Assembly: GCA_934670025.1 (NCBI GenBank)
Contig: CAKUOS010000037.1
Location: 1 to 23,038 of the forward strand
From: an uncultured Oscillospiraceae bacterium
Lineage (GTDB): Bacteria; Bacillota; Clostridia; Oscillospirales; Oscillospiraceae
Direction: 5' to 3'
Length of the DNA: 23,038 nucleotides
Positions 6,871 to 13,268 of the stretch are shown one piece after another. A program made the position numbers and the translations under genes. Within the stretch, counting starts at the first letter, position 1, and the number at the start of each line of letters is the position of its first letter. The notes below the pieces were generated by a model. The model did not search any database and was not told the DNA's origin. It saw only the letters and a program-made list of their open reading frames with translations.

Positions 6871-6922
6871 CATGAATGCCTTTCTTGCCTGTCTGATCGG
6901 CACACGGCACTTCCGTAGATTT

Positions 6923-7897
6923 TTACCGTTTCGGCTGGTTGACGACGTTGACCGGGCTGCCGTCCAGGAACGCGCGGAGATTGCGAACCGTCTCGTCCAT
7001 GATGCGCTGGCGGCTCTCCTTCGGGGCCCAGGCGATATGCGGCGTGATGATGCAGTTTTCCGCGTGCAGGAGCGGATTATCCTGCTTCATCGGCTCATAG
7101 CTCACAACGTCGACCGCCGCTCGGTAGAGCTTGCCCGACGCGAGCGCGTCGGCCAGCGCCTGCTCGTCGACGAGCGCGCCGCGCGCGGTGTTGATGAGGA
7201 TGGCGCCGTCTTTCATCTGCGCGATGGTCTGCTTGTTGATGAGGCCCGCGGTCTGCGGCGTCATCGGGCAGTGGAGCGAGACGACGTCGGACTCGTGCAG
7301 GAGCGTCTCAAGCGGTACGTACTTCGCGATCGCGCGGCCCGCGTCCGTTTCCGTGCGGCTGTAGGCCAGCACGCGCATCCCGAACGCCCTTGCAATGCGG
7401 CCCACGGCCTGACCGATGCGGCCGAAGCCGACGATGCCCATCGTCTTGCCCGCAAGCTCGATGAGCTTCGTGTCCCAGAAGCAATAATCCTGACTGCTGC
7501 ACCAGCGCCCGGCGTGGACGGCGTCGGAATGATGGCCCACGGCGTGGCACGCCTCGAGCAGCAGCGCGAACGTCATCTGCGCGACGGCGTCGGTGCCGTA
7601 GCCGGGGACGTTGCAGACCGGCACGCCGTGCGCGCTGGCCGCGTCGCAGTCGACGATGTTATAGCCCGTGGCCAGCACGCCGATGAAGCGCAGGTTCGGG
7701 CAGGCGTCGAAGACCTCGGCCGTGACGGGCGTTTTATTCGTAAAGATCGCCTCGGCGTCGCCGATGCGGCGGATGATCTCCTGCGTATCGTCCTGCGGTG
7801 TGCGGTCATAGACCGTCAGATCGCCGAACGCCGCGAGCGCGTCCCAGCTCAGATCGCCGGGGTTTTCACAATAGCCGTCGAGAATGACCAGTTTCAT
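6923..7897 (-). CDS. D-2-hydroxyacid dehydrogenase (glycerate dehydrogenase / hydroxypyruvate reductase-like)
   Basis: This 324-residue NAD(P)-dependent oxidoreductase interconverts a 2-oxo acid and a D-2-hydroxy acid. The substrate domain (about 1-100 and 290-324) flanks a Rossmann domain with GIVGFGRIGQAVGR at 154-167. The catalytic triad is visible: Arg239 in NTARGALVDE, Glu268 in VSYEP, and His287 in TPHIAW. The residues after the second strand are Ser-Arg (AYSRT, about 179-182) instead of an acidic residue, which hints at NADP(H) use. The start at 7897 follows AAAAAGGAGC; the longer frame to 7993 passes through its own promoter. Length and motifs fit the glycerate dehydrogenase/hydroxypyruvate reductase group, but lactate or formate relatives cannot be excluded. 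Confidence 0.88.
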   Translation of the reverse strand: MKLVILDGYCENPGDLSWDALAAFGDLTVYDRTPQDDTQEIIRRIGDAEAIFTNKTPVTAEVFDACPNLRFIGVLATGYNIVDCDAASAHGVPVCNVPGYGTDAVAQMTFALLLEACHAVGHHSDAVHAGRWCSSQDYCFWDTKLIELAGKTMGIVGFGRIGQAVGRIARAFGMRVLAYSRTETDAGRAIAKYVPLETLLHESDVVSLHCPMTPQTAGLINKQTIAQMKDGAILINTARGALVDEQALADALASGKLYRAAVDVVSYEPMKQDNPLLHAENCIITPHIAWAPKESRQRIMDETVRNLRAFLDGSPVNVVNQPKR

Positions 7898-7927
7898 GGC
7901 AAACAGCTCCTTTTTGTTGATATTCTT

Positions 7928-7956
7928 ATCATACCGTCTCGCGCGCCGCGCGTCAA
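7928..7956 (-). promoter_or_regulatory. Promoter of the hydroxyacid dehydrogenase gene
   Basis: On the minus strand TTGACG (7951-7956) and TATGAT (7928-7933) have a 17-bp spacer. The predicted start lies about 25 bp upstream of the ATG at 7897. Confidence 0.75.
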
Positions 7957-8063
7957 GCGTATTCCGCGTTCCGCCGCCCGCGGGAAAGTTCACAATTCCT
8001 TTGCTTCGTGTTCACAGTTCCGTCACGAACTTCCCTTATAGTATAAAGCAAGGATTCATCCAA

Positions 8064-8097
8064 TCCTCTCTTTCTTCTCTTTTTCTTTTCTTTCTTC
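8064..8097. repeat. 34-nt pure pyrimidine tract (plus) / purine tract (minus)
   Basis: Every base from 8064 to 8097 on the plus strand is C or T, so the minus strand is a 34-nt run of A and G. It abuts the perfect hairpin that begins at 8098. The function is unknown. Confidence 0.6.
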
Positions 8098-8138
8098 AAA
8101 ACGAAAACCCGCGGTGAAAAACCGCGGGTTTTCGTTTT
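8098..8138. terminator. Perfect 18-bp hairpin, probable bidirectional terminator
   Basis: AAAACGAAAACCCGCGGT (8098-8115) and ACCGCGGGTTTTCGTTTT (8121-8138) are perfect inverted arms around GAAAA. A GC-rich core with T-rich outer arms fits a terminator in either direction. It lies 343 bp past the obgE stop, upstream of the dehydrogenase promoter, so it would insulate the two units. Confidence 0.75.
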
Positions 8139-8190
8139 CTTGCGCGCAAACGCTTCGCTGGTTCGCGGTTTGGTTTTGCATTGGTCTTCC

Positions 8191-8235
8191 AAATTTGCGT
8201 AGGGGTTTGCGCCCGCAGGCGCACGCTGCAAATTT
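8191..8235. repeat. Nested inverted repeat, possible structured RNA or mobile hairpin
   Basis: AAATTTGC (8191-8198) and GCAAATTT (8228-8235) form an outer perfect stem. TGCGCC (8208-8213) and GGCGCA (8218-8223) form an inner stem with a CGCA loop. The bulges GTAGGGGTT and CGCT separate them. There is no T tail, so it is not a terminator. It may be a copy of a dispersed intergenic repeat. Confidence 0.45.
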
Positions 8236-8300
8236 CCTCCGCACCGACACCGCCATCACAAACAAGGGCGTGCTCTTTCGGCAGTTAAAATCAGATAGGC

Positions 8301-8334
8301 AAAAGGGGCGGCCCGATAAGGCTGTCCCTTTTTT
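8301..8334 (-). terminator. Terminator downstream of obgE
   Basis: A 13-bp stem with two G-U pairs, AAAAGGGGCGGCC (8301-8313) and GGCTGTCCCTTTT (8320-8332), closes a CGATAA loop. Read leftward from obgE it ends CCCCTTTT, so it could stop the obgE transcript; read rightward it also ends in T. Confidence 0.6.
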
Positions 8335-8382
8335 GAGAAGATACGTGATGGCGGTTTTTGAGCAGAAAAGCGTCCTTTTCTT

Positions 8383-8416
8383 CCATATCTTTTCCCACGC
8401 ACGGGAAAAGATATGG
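8383..8416. repeat. Perfect 14-bp inverted repeat after obgE
   Basis: CCATATCTTTTCCC (8383-8396) and GGGAAAAGATATGG (8403-8416) pair perfectly around ACGCAC. It lies 26 bp past the obgE stop. Neither strand has a T run after the stem, so it looks like a 3'-end stabilising hairpin or a protein-binding dyad, not a classic terminator. Confidence 0.6.
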
Positions 8417-8441
8417 CCGTCGGAGACACGGGGGTTCGGTT

Positions 8442-9716
8442 TTATTTCGTGTAATCGAACTCGAAATCGTAAATGCTGACGGTGTCGCCGTCTTCGATGC
8501 CCTGCTCTTCAAGCCGGTCGAACAGGCCGCTCTTGCGCAGCTGCCGGTCGAAGTACATCCGCGACTCATAATCGTCGAAATTGATATCGTTCAGCAGCTT
8601 TTGCAGCCACTTGCCCGACACGACCCACAGATCGTCATACCGCTCGATCTGCAACTCGTTCGCATCGCCGGCCTCGGCCAGGGGCTTGACGTACTCCGGT
8701 TCGTAGATCGTCACGGGCGGCAGCGCCGCGAGCTTACCGGCGATGGTCTTCATGAGCTCACGCGTGCCCTGCGTCGTGGCGGCGCAGATGGTGTAGAATT
8801 CATAGCCCTTCGCCTCGACATGGGCGCGGAGCCTGTCGAGATTGTCGCTGTCCGGGGGCAGAAGATCGACCTTGTTGGCCGCGACGAGCATCGGCCGCCC
8901 GGCAAGCTCGGGCGAATACTGCCGCAGCTCCTCGTTGATCTTCTCAAAATCGTCGACCGGGTCGCGGTCTTCGCTGCCCGAGACGTCGACGATGTGGACG
9001 AGCAGACGGCAGCGGTCGATATGGCGCAGGAAATCGTGCCCGAGGCCGACGCCGTCGGCCGCGCCCTCGATGATGCCGGGGATATCGGCCATGACGAACG
9101 AAACGCCGTCGGCGACGTAGATGACGCCGAGGTTCGGATAGAGCGTGGTGAAGTGATAGTTTGCGATCTTCGGGTGCGCGTTGGACGTGACGGACAGGAG
9201 CGTCGACTTGCCGACGTTCGGGAAGCCGACAAGGCCCACGTCGGCCAGCAGCTTGAGCTCCAGGATCACGTCGTGCTCCTCGCCCGGAAGGCCCGCCTTG
9301 GCGAAGCGCGGCACCTGCCGCGTCGGCGTTGCGAAATGCTGGTTGCCCCAGCCGCCCCGGCCGCCCTTGCAGAGGACGAAATCATCGGAATCGGACATAT
9401 CCTTGATGATCTCGTTCGTGGCCTGATCGCGCACGACAGTGCCTCTGGGCACCTTGATGATGAGATTCTCGCCGTTTTTGCCGCGGCAGCGCCGTCCCTG
9501 TCCGTTTTCGCCGTTCGGCGCGGTATATTTGCGCTTGTAGCGGAAATCCATCAGCGTGGACAGATTATCGTCGACGCGCAGGACGATTGAGCCGCCGTTG
9601 CCGCCGTCGCCGCCGTCCGGGCCGCCTGCGGCCACGTATTTTTCCCGGTGGAAGGCCACCGCGCCGTTGCCGCCCGCGCCGGCCTTGACCGAGATTCTGA
9701 CTTTATCAATAAACAT
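8442..9716 (-). CDS. obgE: Obg-family GTPase ObgE/CgtA
   Basis: This 424-residue essential-type GTPase acts in 50S ribosome assembly and stress signalling. The glycine-rich Obg domain covers about 1-158 (VKAGAGGNGAVAFHREKYV, then GGPDGGDGGNGG). The G domain covers about 159-330 with G1 GFPNVGKS (164-171), the G2 threonines near 190-191, G3 DIPG (211-214) and G4 NKVD (281-284). A C-terminal OCT domain covers about 345-424, the long form common in Gram-positives. The length is normal and all motifs are intact. It follows a GNAT gene with an 11-bp overlap. The rplU-prp-rpmA genes upstream are its usual neighbours in Firmicutes, but here two extra genes and a terminator separate it from them. Confidence 0.97.
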   Translation of the reverse strand: MFIDKVRISVKAGAGGNGAVAFHREKYVAAGGPDGGDGGNGGSIVLRVDDNLSTLMDFRYKRKYTAPNGENGQGRRCRGKNGENLIIKVPRGTVVRDQATNEIIKDMSDSDDFVLCKGGRGGWGNQHFATPTRQVPRFAKAGLPGEEHDVILELKLLADVGLVGFPNVGKSTLLSVTSNAHPKIANYHFTTLYPNLGVIYVADGVSFVMADIPGIIEGAADGVGLGHDFLRHIDRCRLLVHIVDVSGSEDRDPVDDFEKINEELRQYSPELAGRPMLVAANKVDLLPPDSDNLDRLRAHVEAKGYEFYTICAATTQGTRELMKTIAGKLAALPPVTIYEPEYVKPLAEAGDANELQIERYDDLWVVSGKWLQKLLNDINFDDYESRMYFDRQLRKSGLFDRLEEQGIEDGDTVSIYDFEFDYTK

Positions 9717-10236
9717 ATGCTTCGTCTCCTTTCAGATGAAGCTCGTAAAACGCCGCGTCAAATGTTTCGCTGCCGTCAAAGCGGCTGTACTGGCCGTAAT
9801 GCGTCAGCTGAAAGCCGCACTTGCGCGCAACGTTTCCGGATGCCGTATTCAAAACCGCGTGCATCAGCGCGAAATCCCGCACGCCGAGGCTGTGATACGC
9901 CCACGCAAGCATCGCCTGCGCCGCCTCTGTCGCATACCCCTGTCCCCAGGCGTCGCGCCGGAGGTTGTAGCCCAGCATATGCACGCCGTCTTCGTTTTTG
10001 CCCACGCCGCCTGTGCCGATCAGCTGGCCGTTGTCCTTGCGGTAAAACCCGAATTCCAGTATTTCCGGCGTAAGCGACGCGATCCACGCGCGTGTATCCT
10101 CGATGCTTTTGTGCAGCGGATAGGGCATATACCGGTTTACCGCCGGGTCGCTGGCCCAGACAAAGACCGCCGGTGCGTCGTCCAGCGTGATGGGCTTAAG
10201 CACCAGCCGCCGCGTTTCAATTCTCCGATTTTCCAT
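9706..10236 (-). CDS. RimJ/RimL-type GNAT acetyltransferase
   Basis: This 176-residue protein has the RimJ/RimL arrangement: the start ETRRLVLKPITLDDAPAVF, strand GQLIGTGGVG (about 70-79), the acetyl-CoA loop RRDAWGQGYATEAA at 93-106, and NTASGNVARKCGFQ near 131-144. Relatives acetylate protein N-termini or small molecules; the acceptor is unknown here. Its 3' end overlaps obgE by 11 bp, and its 5' end overlaps the upstream 196-residue gene by 20 bp, so all three are probably translated from one mRNA. It may modify a ribosome-related target given these neighbours, but that is speculation. Confidence 0.9.
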   Translation of the reverse strand: MENRRIETRRLVLKPITLDDAPAVFVWASDPAVNRYMPYPLHKSIEDTRAWIASLTPEILEFGFYRKDNGQLIGTGGVGKNEDGVHMLGYNLRRDAWGQGYATEAAQAMLAWAYHSLGVRDFALMHAVLNTASGNVARKCGFQLTHYGQYSRFDGSETFDAAFYELHLKGDEAYVY

Positions 10237-10807
10237 GAAAGCTCGCTTCCTCCAGCGTATGTGCCCAGATCTCCGGGTAATTCTCCTGATAATAGTGCGC
10301 GCAGTCGGAATCCGAGGTCTTCCAGAGCGCTTTTTTCCGGATCTCTTCGGAGATAGCCTTTTTCAGCCACGCGCGCTTCTTTGCAAATTTCTCCGGGTCG
10401 GACGCAAAATGCGCGTAACCCAGCAGCAGGATATTGCCCGCTGCCTGCTCGCGTAAAAACGCTTCATAGGCGTCCGGGATATATTCCGCGCCGGTGATGC
10501 GGACGGGATGCGCGGACACGAACTCGTTCGGGATTTCCGTCTTTTCGTACTCGCCGTCTTCGCAGGTATAGAGCCATCCGGATTTGCCCGCGTAGAGCTT
10601 TTTCAGCGCATCGGGGAACGGATCGTCGAAATACAGCTTGCCCTGCCGGGTATAGCCGTATGCGTATTCATAGTTCCGGATGAGGTAGAACAGCGCCATC
10701 GCGCGCAGCGACGTCAGGCAGACCTGCGTGGGCTTGTCGAAATACGGGGATTTCCGCGGTTCGAGGATTTGCAGCCCGCCGGCCGGCGAAGCGTGATAGT
10801 ATGTCAT
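10217..10807 (-). CDS. Unrecognised 196-residue protein, possible ADP-ribosyltransferase-like fold
   Basis: I do not recognise a named family. The protein is soluble, with no signal peptide or membrane segment. Its N-terminus, YYHASPAGGLQILEPR, followed by a strand and helix CLTSLRAMALFYLIRNYEY, resembles the first two motifs of KptA/ART-type folds (a His on strand 1, then a strand leading to a Tyr-bearing helix). A later acidic segment, AEYIPDAYEAFL, could hold the third catalytic position. This is pattern matching only. The C-terminal third is basic and helical (KFAKKRAWLKKAISEEIRKK). The start has AAAGGTG upstream. The gene lies just after the rpmA terminator and overlaps the GNAT gene by 20 bp. 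Confidence 0.6.
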   Translation of the reverse strand: MTYYHASPAGGLQILEPRKSPYFDKPTQVCLTSLRAMALFYLIRNYEYAYGYTRQGKLYFDDPFPDALKKLYAGKSGWLYTCEDGEYEKTEIPNEFVSAHPVRITGAEYIPDAYEAFLREQAAGNILLLGYAHFASDPEKFAKKRAWLKKAISEEIRKKALWKTSDSDCAHYYQENYPEIWAHTLEEASFHGKSEN

Positions 10808-10825
10808 GCTGTCACACCTTTCAAG

Positions 10826-10860
10826 AAAAAACCCCGAACGGGACTCGTTCGGGGTTTTTA
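10826..10860 (-). terminator. rpmA terminator
   Basis: AAAAACCCCGAAC (10827-10839) and GTTCGGGGTTTTT (10847-10859) are perfect 13-bp arms around a seven-base loop. Leftward transcription from rpmA ends in GGGGTTTTTT. It starts 8 bp past the rpmA stop and separates rpmA from the 196-residue gene. Confidence 0.9.
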
Positions 10861-10867
10861 CAACAAA

Positions 10868-11149
10868 TTACTGTTCTGCGTAGACAGAGCACATCTTGCG
10901 GTCTTTGCCCATACGCTCGAACTTGACCTTGCCGTCGATCAGAGCGAACAGCGTATCGTCCTTGCCGATACCGACGTTGTTGCCCGGATGAATGTGCGTG
11001 CCTCTCTGACGAACGAGGATGTTGCCAGCCAGAACGAACTGACCGTCAGCGCGCTTCGCGCCGAGTCTCTTCGATTCAGAATCACGGCCGTTCTTGGTGG
11101 AGCCGCCGCCTTTCTTATGTGCGAAGAACTGGAAACTCATATTAAGCAT
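10868..11149 (-). CDS. rpmA: 50S ribosomal protein L27 with Prp-cleaved N-terminus
   Basis: The 93-residue L27 sits at the peptidyl-transferase region of the 50S subunit. It begins [20 protein letters not shown]. The short extension ending in FQFF before AHKKG is the Firmicutes-type leader removed by the protease Prp, so cleavage is predicted after Phe9. The body [27 protein letters not shown] is characteristic. The ATG at 11149 overlaps the prp stop by 8 bp and has GGAGGTG upstream, so the longer frame to 11191 is rejected. The order rplU-prp-rpmA is conserved and places the substrate next to its protease. Confidence 0.97.
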   Translation of the reverse strand: MLNMSFQFFAHKKGGGSTKNGRDSESKRLGAKRADGQFVLAGNILVRQRGTHIHPGNNVGIGKDDTLFALIDGKVKFERMGKDRKMCSVYAEQ

Positions 11150-11477
11150 CGTTTTGCACCTCCAAAACTTCGATATAATCAGGATAGTCATCCCGCAGAG
11201 AACATAATGTGAGCATCATGCCGGAGAGAACCGCCTGTACGGCCTCTTCGCTTTCACACGCTGCGGGAAGGGTTAAGGTGATTCGGGCCTCGTCTTCATT
11301 CACCCTGGTTTTTGCGTGCTCGCCGAGTACATCGTTGATCGTGCATTCCGCAAGCTTGACGGCTGTGGAAACAGCTGCGCACACAATGTCGCCGCCTGCC
11401 TCTGCATAGCCGCTGTGGCCCGAACAGCAGAATCCGGTGATTCTGCCCTCGTGATCGAAAAATTCGACGCGCGTCAT
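11142..11477 (-). CDS. prp: Ribosomal-processing cysteine protease Prp
   Basis: This 111-residue protease removes the N-terminal extension of L27 during ribosome assembly in Firmicutes and relatives. The catalytic His21 is in [11 protein letters not shown] and Cys33 in DIVCAAVST, both with the expected spacing. It starts 3 bp after the rplU stop and overlaps the rpmA start by 8 bp, so all three are tightly coupled. A matching cleavable extension is present on L27 next door, which confirms the assignment. Confidence 0.95.
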   Translation of the reverse strand: MTRVEFFDHEGRITGFCCSGHSGYAEAGGDIVCAAVSTAVKLAECTINDVLGEHAKTRVNEDEARITLTLPAACESEEAVQAVLSGMMLTLCSLRDDYPDYIEVLEVQNDA

Positions 11478-11480
11478 AAC

Positions 11481-11792
11481 TTACAGCGCGATCTTTTCGA
11501 TCTGCACCTTGGTGTACGGCTGTCTGTGGCCCTGGAGGGACTTGGAATCCTTCTTCGGACGGTACTTGAAGACGCGGATCTTCTTGCCCTTGCCATTCTT
11601 CAGAACCTTAGCCTCAACCTTAGCACCTGCAACTGTGGGGGTACCGAACTTGGAGTCAGCACCGTCGACAACTGCCAGAACCTGATCGAAGGTAACGGTA
11701 GCTTCAGCCTCCGCCGCGAGCTTCTCGATGTAGATCACATCGCCCTCCTTGACGTTGTACTGCTTACCGCCGGTAACGATAATAGCCTGCAT
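11481..11792 (-). CDS. rplU: 50S ribosomal protein L21
   Basis: This 103-residue protein is the usual size for L21, which binds 23S rRNA in the large subunit. The start [18 protein letters not shown], the middle [12 protein letters not shown] and the C-terminal [14 protein letters not shown] are characteristic. The ATG at 11792 is chosen over a GTG at 11804, because the AAAGGTAGG ribosome-binding site would sit too close to the GTG. It is first in the rplU-prp-rpmA operon, behind a near-consensus promoter and a structured leader. Confidence 0.97.
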   Translation of the reverse strand: MQAIIVTGGKQYNVKEGDVIYIEKLAAEAEATVTFDQVLAVVDGADSKFGTPTVAGAKVEAKVLKNGKGKKIRVFKYRPKKDSKSLQGHRQPYTKVQIEKIAL

Positions 11793-11804
11793 ATTCGTTT
11801 GCAC

Positions 11805-11869
11805 CTACCTTTTCTTTGTAGACTCGCTCTTGAGGCGTGCGGACGCAGCTTGAGCCTCTTCAATGCGGC
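11805..11869 (-). ncRNA. Probable L21 leader RNA
   Basis: The predicted 5' UTR between the rplU promoter and the gene contains nested stems on the minus strand: GAGGC/GCCTC (11854-11858 with 11832-11836) enclosing GCGT/ACGC. CTTGAG motifs repeat on the plus strand at 11829 and 11849. Firmicutes rplU genes commonly carry an L21 leader that mediates feedback control. Position and folding fit, but I could not score it against the Rfam model. Confidence 0.45.
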
Positions 11870-11875
11870 TTGTCA

Positions 11876-11904
11876 ATTATAGCAGAGGAAATGGCGCTTG
11901 TCAA
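11876..11904 (-). promoter_or_regulatory. rplU operon promoter
   Basis: On the minus strand TTGACA (11899-11904) and TATAAT (11876-11881) are both perfect, with a 17-bp spacer. A strong sigma-A promoter is expected for ribosomal protein genes. Confidence 0.93.
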
Positions 11905-11983
11905 ATGATTTTTTGCGAAAAATCGGCCTTTCCCGCGTCTTTTTCACCCGTTTTTCCGTTTTCGGAAAATTTGCGCCGGGCAG

Positions 11984-12012
11984 TTGACAAGTTCCCCTCC
12001 GGGTGGTATGAT
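11984..12012 (+). promoter_or_regulatory. Promoter of the aromatic biosynthesis operon
   Basis: TTGACA (11984-11989) and TATGAT (12007-12012) are separated by 17 bp. The predicted start is near 12019, giving a leader of about 245 nt before aroF. It diverges from the rplU promoter 80 bp away. Confidence 0.9.
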
Positions 12013-12042
12013 GGCATTAACCGTTTGAAGGAGATCATTTCT

Positions 12043-12093
12043 ATGTTCACGACTATTTTCGCGTCCTATTATTACTTTACTGTCACCGGATAG
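12043..12093 (+). CDS. Aromatic leader peptide MFTTIFASYYYFTVTG (attenuator)
   Basis: A 16-codon ORF follows GAAGGAG (12027-12033) at good spacing. Six of its 16 residues are aromatic: Phe2, Phe6, Tyr9, Tyr10, Tyr11 and Phe12, with a Tyr-Tyr-Tyr-Phe run at codons 9-12 (12067-12078). There is no Trp. It lies between a strong promoter and a strong terminator ahead of aroF, which is the classic plan of an amino-acid-biosynthesis leader peptide such as PheL or TrpL. Ribosome stalling on Tyr/Phe codons when charged tRNA is scarce would let the operon be read. The peptide itself probably has no other function. The short length means this rests on context, but the context is very strong. Confidence 0.85.
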   Translation: MFTTIFASYYYFTVTG

Positions 12094-12098
12094 TAAGG
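12075..12098 (+). promoter_or_regulatory. Possible pause hairpin over the leader stop codon
   Basis: CTTTACT (12075-12081) pairs with AGTAAGG (12092-12098) with one G-U pair. It covers the end of the Tyr/Phe run and the stop codon. It could act as the pause (1:2) hairpin of the attenuator. It is weaker than the terminator. Confidence 0.4.
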
Positions 12099-12150
12099 TC
12101 AATTTGTGATGCGCAGATTTCGGAACTTTTGATGCGGCACAGAATTGACT
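12097..12150 (+). promoter_or_regulatory. Predicted antiterminator pairing
   Basis: GGTCAATT (12097-12104) can pair with AATTGACT (12143-12150). The helix can extend through GTG (12106-12108) with CAC (12138-12140) and GC with GC. This uses the left arm and loop of the terminator, so the two folds exclude each other. A ribosome at the leader stop (12091-12093) would cover the start of this segment, while one stalled at the Tyr codons would not. Confidence 0.6.
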
Positions 12151-12164
12151 GTGCCGCATTTTTT
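12132..12164 (+). terminator. Attenuator terminator upstream of aroF
   Basis: ATGCGGCACAG (12132-12142) and CTGTGCCGCAT (12149-12159) form a perfect 11-bp stem around AATTGA, followed by a run of six T from 12159. It is an intrinsic terminator inside the operon leader, 100 bp before the aroF start, so transcription must be conditional. Confidence 0.92.
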
Positions 12165-12263
12165 GTTTGTTTTCGCCGGCAGCGCAGCGATACAGCTGCG
12201 GTCTTCGACGGATCTCCTTTCCCGTTATTCTGTCTCTTTATGTATTGTTGGAGGTACTTTATC

Positions 12264-13268
12264 ATGATCGTCGTATTGAAACACAATGTCACCGCGGAAA
12301 AGCGCGAGCAGCTCATCACGTGGCTGAAAAATCAGGGGCTGGACGTCCATCCGTCGCTCGGCGAATACCAGACCGTCCTCGGTCTGGTCGGCGACACGAG
12401 CCGCATCGATATGTCGCTGCTGGAAAGTCTCGACATCGTCGATTCCGTCAAGCGCGTGACCGACCCCTTCAAGTGCTGCAACCGCAAATTCCACCCCGAC
12501 GACTCTGTCGTGTCGGTCGGCGAGGCGAAGTTCGGCGGCGGGCATTTTGCGATGATCGCAGGCCCGTGCTCCGTCGAGTCCGAAGAGCAGATCGTCGCCG
12601 TGGCGAAGTCCGTCAAGGCCTCGGGCGCGCAGCTGCTGCGCGGCGGCGCGTTCAAGCCGCGCACCTCCCCCTACGACTTCCAGGGCCTGCACGAGCAGGG
12701 CCTGCGCTTGCTTGAGATCGCCAAGCAGGAGACGGGGCTGCCCATCGTGACGGAGCTCATGAACATCAAGCATCTGCCGCTGTTTGAAAACGTCGACGTC
12801 ATTCAGGTCGGCGCGCGCAATATGCAGAATTACGACCTGCTCAAGGAGCTCGGCAGCGTGAAAAAACCCATCCTTTTAAAGCGCGGTCTTGCCAATACGC
12901 TCAAGGAGCTTCTCATGAGCGCGGAATATATCATGGCCAGCGGCAACGATCAGGTCATCCTCTGCGAACGCGGCATCCGCACGTTTGACGACTACACGCG
13001 CAACACGCTCGACCTTGCGGCCGTTCCCATGCTGCACGAGCTGACGCATCTGCCCGTCATCGTCGACCCGAGCCACTCCACGGGCATCAACCGCCTGGTT
13101 CCTCCCATGACGCTTGCGGCCGTCGCCTGCGGCGCGGACGGCGTCATCATTGAGGTCCACAACGATCCGATCCACGCGCTGTGCGACGGCGCGCAGTCGC
13201 TCACCTGCGAGCAGTTCGCAGACGTGGCCGAGAAGGTCCGCGCAGTCCGCGGGGTGGTGGCGAAATGA
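12264..13268 (+). CDS. aroF: DAHP synthase (3-deoxy-7-phosphoheptulonate synthase), type I-beta with N-terminal regulatory domain
   Basis: This 334-residue enzyme condenses phosphoenolpyruvate and erythrose 4-phosphate, the first step of the shikimate pathway. Residues 1-70 ([17 protein letters not shown]...) form the ferredoxin-like regulatory domain of the Thermotoga-type enzymes, where Tyr or Phe inhibit. The barrel carries GPCSVES (100-106), [12 protein letters not shown] (126-137), KRG (206-208) and DPSHS (268-272). Candidate metal ligands Cys102, His271, Glu297 and Asp308 match the T. maritima pattern. The start follows GGAGG at 12250-12254. It is the first structural gene after the Tyr/Phe attenuator and overlaps tyrA by 4 bp, so end-product control acts on both synthesis and activity. 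Confidence 0.96.
   Translation: MIVVLKHNVTAEKREQLITWLKNQGLDVHPSLGEYQTVLGLVGDTSRIDMSLLESLDIVDSVKRVTDPFKCCNRKFHPDDSVVSVGEAKFGGGHFAMIAGPCSVESEEQIVAVAKSVKASGAQLLRGGAFKPRTSPYDFQGLHEQGLRLLEIAKQETGLPIVTELMNIKHLPLFENVDVIQVGARNMQNYDLLKELGSVKKPILLKRGLANTLKELLMSAEYIMASGNDQVILCERGIRTFDDYTRNTLDLAAVPMLHELTHLPVIVDPSHSTGINRLVPPMTLAAVACGADGVIIEVHNDPIHALCDGAQSLTCEQFADVAEKVRAVRGVVAK

Noticed and set aside
6818..8041. 407-codon open frame on the plus strand opposite the dehydrogenase
   Set aside because: It is an Arg/Val-rich shadow frame. The minus-strand gene has complete catalytic motifs.
8383..8416. Classic terminator for obgE
   Set aside because: The stem is perfect, but there is no T run on either strand. 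It is kept only as an inverted repeat.
8114..8479. Possible small gene in the obgE downstream gap
   Set aside because: It has no ribosome-binding site, runs through several hairpins and into obgE antisense, and shows no protein-like pattern.
12001..12012. GGGTGGTA resembling the T-box core sequence upstream of aroF
   Set aside because: It overlaps the -10 hexamer, lies about 125 bp before the terminator, and lacks the ACCGCG continuation and specifier structure. A coding leader peptide fits better.
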